A DNA stretch of 64,000 bases from a bacterium (Candidatus Blackallbacteria) CG13_big_fil_rev_8_21_14_2_50_49_14 (lineage in GTDB: Bacteria > Cyanobacteriota > Sericytochromatia > UBA7694): assembly GCA_002783405.1 (NCBI GenBank), contig PFGG01000040.1, positions 26,888 to 90,887 on the forward strand. The letters run 5' to 3'. Position numbers and translations under genes: made by a program. The notes under the pieces were generated by a model. It was not told the origin of the DNA. It worked only from the letters and a program-made list of their open reading frames with translations, and did not search any database. Of the stretch, positions 62,913 through 64,000 are shown one piece after another. How positions within the stretch are numbered: position 1 is the first letter of the stretch; each line of letters opens with the position of its first letter.

Positions 62913-63716
62913 ATGAATCGCACGGCTTTGTTTTCTTCTCTGCTTACGCTTTTATTCAGTCTGCATTTGCCTGCCCAGGCCCTGAATCTGGATCAGGTAG
63001 AAGTCAAAATTCACAGTTTGACCAACCAATTGCGGGCCGAGAAAAATTTGCCCCCGTTGAAGCCCCTTGAAGGCCTTTACGCTTTGGCGCGCAAACACAG
63101 CGAGGCCATGGCCAGCCAGCACTTTTTCAGCCATACCGATCCCCAGGGGCGCAGCCCGTTTGACCGCATGGCTCAGTTTATGCCGGGTTTGCTCAGCATG
63201 GGCTCGGCTGAGAATATCGCCATGCGCAGCAGCCGGGGGGAAGATGAAGACACCGTGGCCTTGGGATTGTTTACGCAATGGAAACACTCGCCCGGGCACT
63301 ATGCCAATATGATCGGCAAGGGCTACCGGCATTTGGGCGTGGGGGTGGCTGAGAAAAACAATCAAATTTATGCCACCCAGAACTTTGCCACCGGGCTGGT
63401 GCTTTTGCAGAGCCCGCTGCCAGGAAAAATACCCGTGGGAACCTCTGTAAAATTGCGCTTTGAATTTTTGGCGGATTTTCCCCCTGCTGAACTTTCAGCT
63501 TATCTGCACGTGCCCGATAAAAATGCCCGCTTTTATACTTCCAGTGGTTCGTTTTATACAGGCGGCGGGCCGCTGACGCCAGCCTGGATCGACAAACAGC
63601 ATTTTGTGCTGAGTATTCCAACCGACAAGGGCGTGGGCAAATACAGTTTGGGGATTGGCCAAAGCGGGGCCTATTACGATACTCCCTTTGCCTTTGAAAC
63701 CACTGCGGGCAGATAA
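62913..63716 (+). CDS. Exported CAP/SCP-domain protein
   Basis: This 267-residue protein has a signal peptide (residues 1-23, ending PAQA) and a CAP domain at about 28-165. The hallmarks are ARKHSEAMASQHFFSHTDP, GRSPFDR, SAENIAMRS and WKHSPGHYANM. His and Glu at these positions form the proposed metal/active cleft. A C-terminal extension of about 100 residues is beta-rich. GGAGGG lies 5 bases before the ATG. It is divergent from the prenyl-polyketide operon. Bacterial CAP proteins occur in envelope and spore settings; this one's role is unknown. Confidence 0.92.
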   Translation: MNRTALFSSLLTLLFSLHLPAQALNLDQVEVKIHSLTNQLRAEKNLPPLKPLEGLYALARKHSEAMASQHFFSHTDPQGRSPFDRMAQFMPGLLSMGSAENIAMRSSRGEDEDTVALGLFTQWKHSPGHYANMIGKGYRHLGVGVAEKNNQIYATQNFATGLVLLQSPLPGKIPVGTSVKLRFEFLADFPPAELSAYLHVPDKNARFYTSSGSFYTGGGPLTPAWIDKQHFVLSIPTDKGVGKYSLGIGQSGAYYDTPFAFETTAGR

Positions 63717-63720
63717 TGCC

Positions 63721-63939
63721 ATGCTGACGCTGCGTGCCCCCTTGCCCGAAGAACTGGAGACCGTGGTGGACTGGATTTTTAACGTGCAGGGGCTTGAACG
63801 GGCGTTTTTGAATGTCAGTGCCAGCAATACCCCCGCCTTGAGTCTTTATCAAAGAGCGGGCTTTGAACTGGACAAGGCCGGGGTGGCTTTGGATTGGTGG
63901 CGGAATTCCAGCAGACAGACGCAGACGCTTGGGCTATAA
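63721..63939 (+). pseudogene. GNAT acetyltransferase C-terminal remnant
   Basis: This 72-residue frame holds the end of a GNAT domain (LNVSASNTPALSLYQRAGF, the V-x-N-x2-A-x2-LY-x3-GF pattern). The catalytic core that should precede it (acetyl-CoA motif A, about 60-100 residues) is missing. The first ten residues do not read like the normal lead-in. It starts 4 bases after the CAP gene. It is probably a decayed or truncated gene, though a short functional protein cannot be excluded. Confidence 0.6.
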
Positions 63940-63940
63940 T
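63912..63940 (+). promoter_or_regulatory. Candidate promoter at the right edge
   Basis: CAGACA (63912-63917) and a perfect TATAAT (63935-63940) are 17 bases apart. The -10 overlaps the stop codon of the GNAT remnant. A GGCCTAAAGGCC palindrome follows at 63959-63970. Confidence 0.5.
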
Positions 63941-63987
63941 CCCTGTGTCAACGACCCCGGCCTAAAGGCCAGAGCTTGTAACTAACC

Positions 63988-64000
63988 AAAGGAGATGTTC
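63988..64000 (+). promoter_or_regulatory. Ribosome-binding site of a gene beyond the window
   Basis: AAAGGAG (63988-63994) ends the window just downstream of the candidate promoter. An ATG at 63995 is too close to be the start, so the coding region probably begins beyond base 64000. Confidence 0.5.

Noticed and set aside
1..64000. CRISPR array, prophage or insertion sequence
   Set aside because: I saw no regularly spaced repeats, no Cas, integrase, transposase or phage structural motif anywhere in the window.

Overview
The window looks like chromosomal DNA of a free-living Gram-negative-type bacterium. The evidence is six proteins with lipoboxes, periplasmic signal peptides, a C5-pathway heme gene (hemL), a large chemosensory and phosphorelay set, and dense operons with 4-base ATGA/GTGA overlaps. 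Lineage cannot be fixed from the sequence. A relative of the non-photosynthetic sister groups of Cyanobacteria (Melainabacteria/Sericytochromatia type) is my guess, not a demonstrated fact. I see no tRNA, rRNA, CRISPR array, insertion sequence, integrase or phage structural gene.

1-11.4 kb is a signalling island. It holds the end of a methyl-accepting chemotaxis protein, a CheA-receiver hybrid, CheB, a double-receiver histidine kinase, a 950-residue hybrid kinase, a receiver-kinase and a double-receiver protein. Together they carry nine receiver domains. A 1 kb AT-rich gap with several dyads interrupts it. 11.5-14.2 kb carries fumC-hemL. 14.3-24.8 kb mixes housekeeping-like genes with orphan proteins: a 502-residue protein with a perfect EF-hand loop and its small partner, a LysR regulator divergent from an NmrA-like protein, a 1181-residue protein, and a TPR-like protein. 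24.9-29.6 kb holds trxB, an OmpR-type regulator with a soluble PAS kinase, an unknown Cys-containing protein and a short-chain dehydrogenase.

29.8-50.7 kb is the most unusual stretch. It has a 2355-residue cytosolic-looking giant with a nucleotidyltransferase-like motif near the C-terminus and a LamG-like lipoprotein. A reverse-strand operon (mercaptopyruvate sulfurtransferase, methyltransferase, GST-like, zinc ribbon) follows, then five tandem lipoproteins of which four are paralogous. Last comes a 1304-residue protein with amphipathic repeats and two small partners, closed by a strong terminator. The 502-, 1304- and 2355-residue genes share an upstream pattern TTGnnn-N19-TATATA, which suggests co-regulation.

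51-64 kb contains a YfbK-like VWA lipoprotein, a GDSL esterase, an aromatic amino acid decarboxylase-family enzyme and a globin-coupled diguanylate cyclase. It also has a NhaR-like regulator divergent from a zinc-ribbon/25-residue microprotein unit, and a translationally coupled UbiA-type III PKS-methyltransferase-FAD oxidoreductase operon that probably makes a prenylated or alkylated polyketide. A CAP-domain secreted protein and a GNAT remnant end the window, followed by the promoter and ribosome-binding site of a gene lying beyond it.
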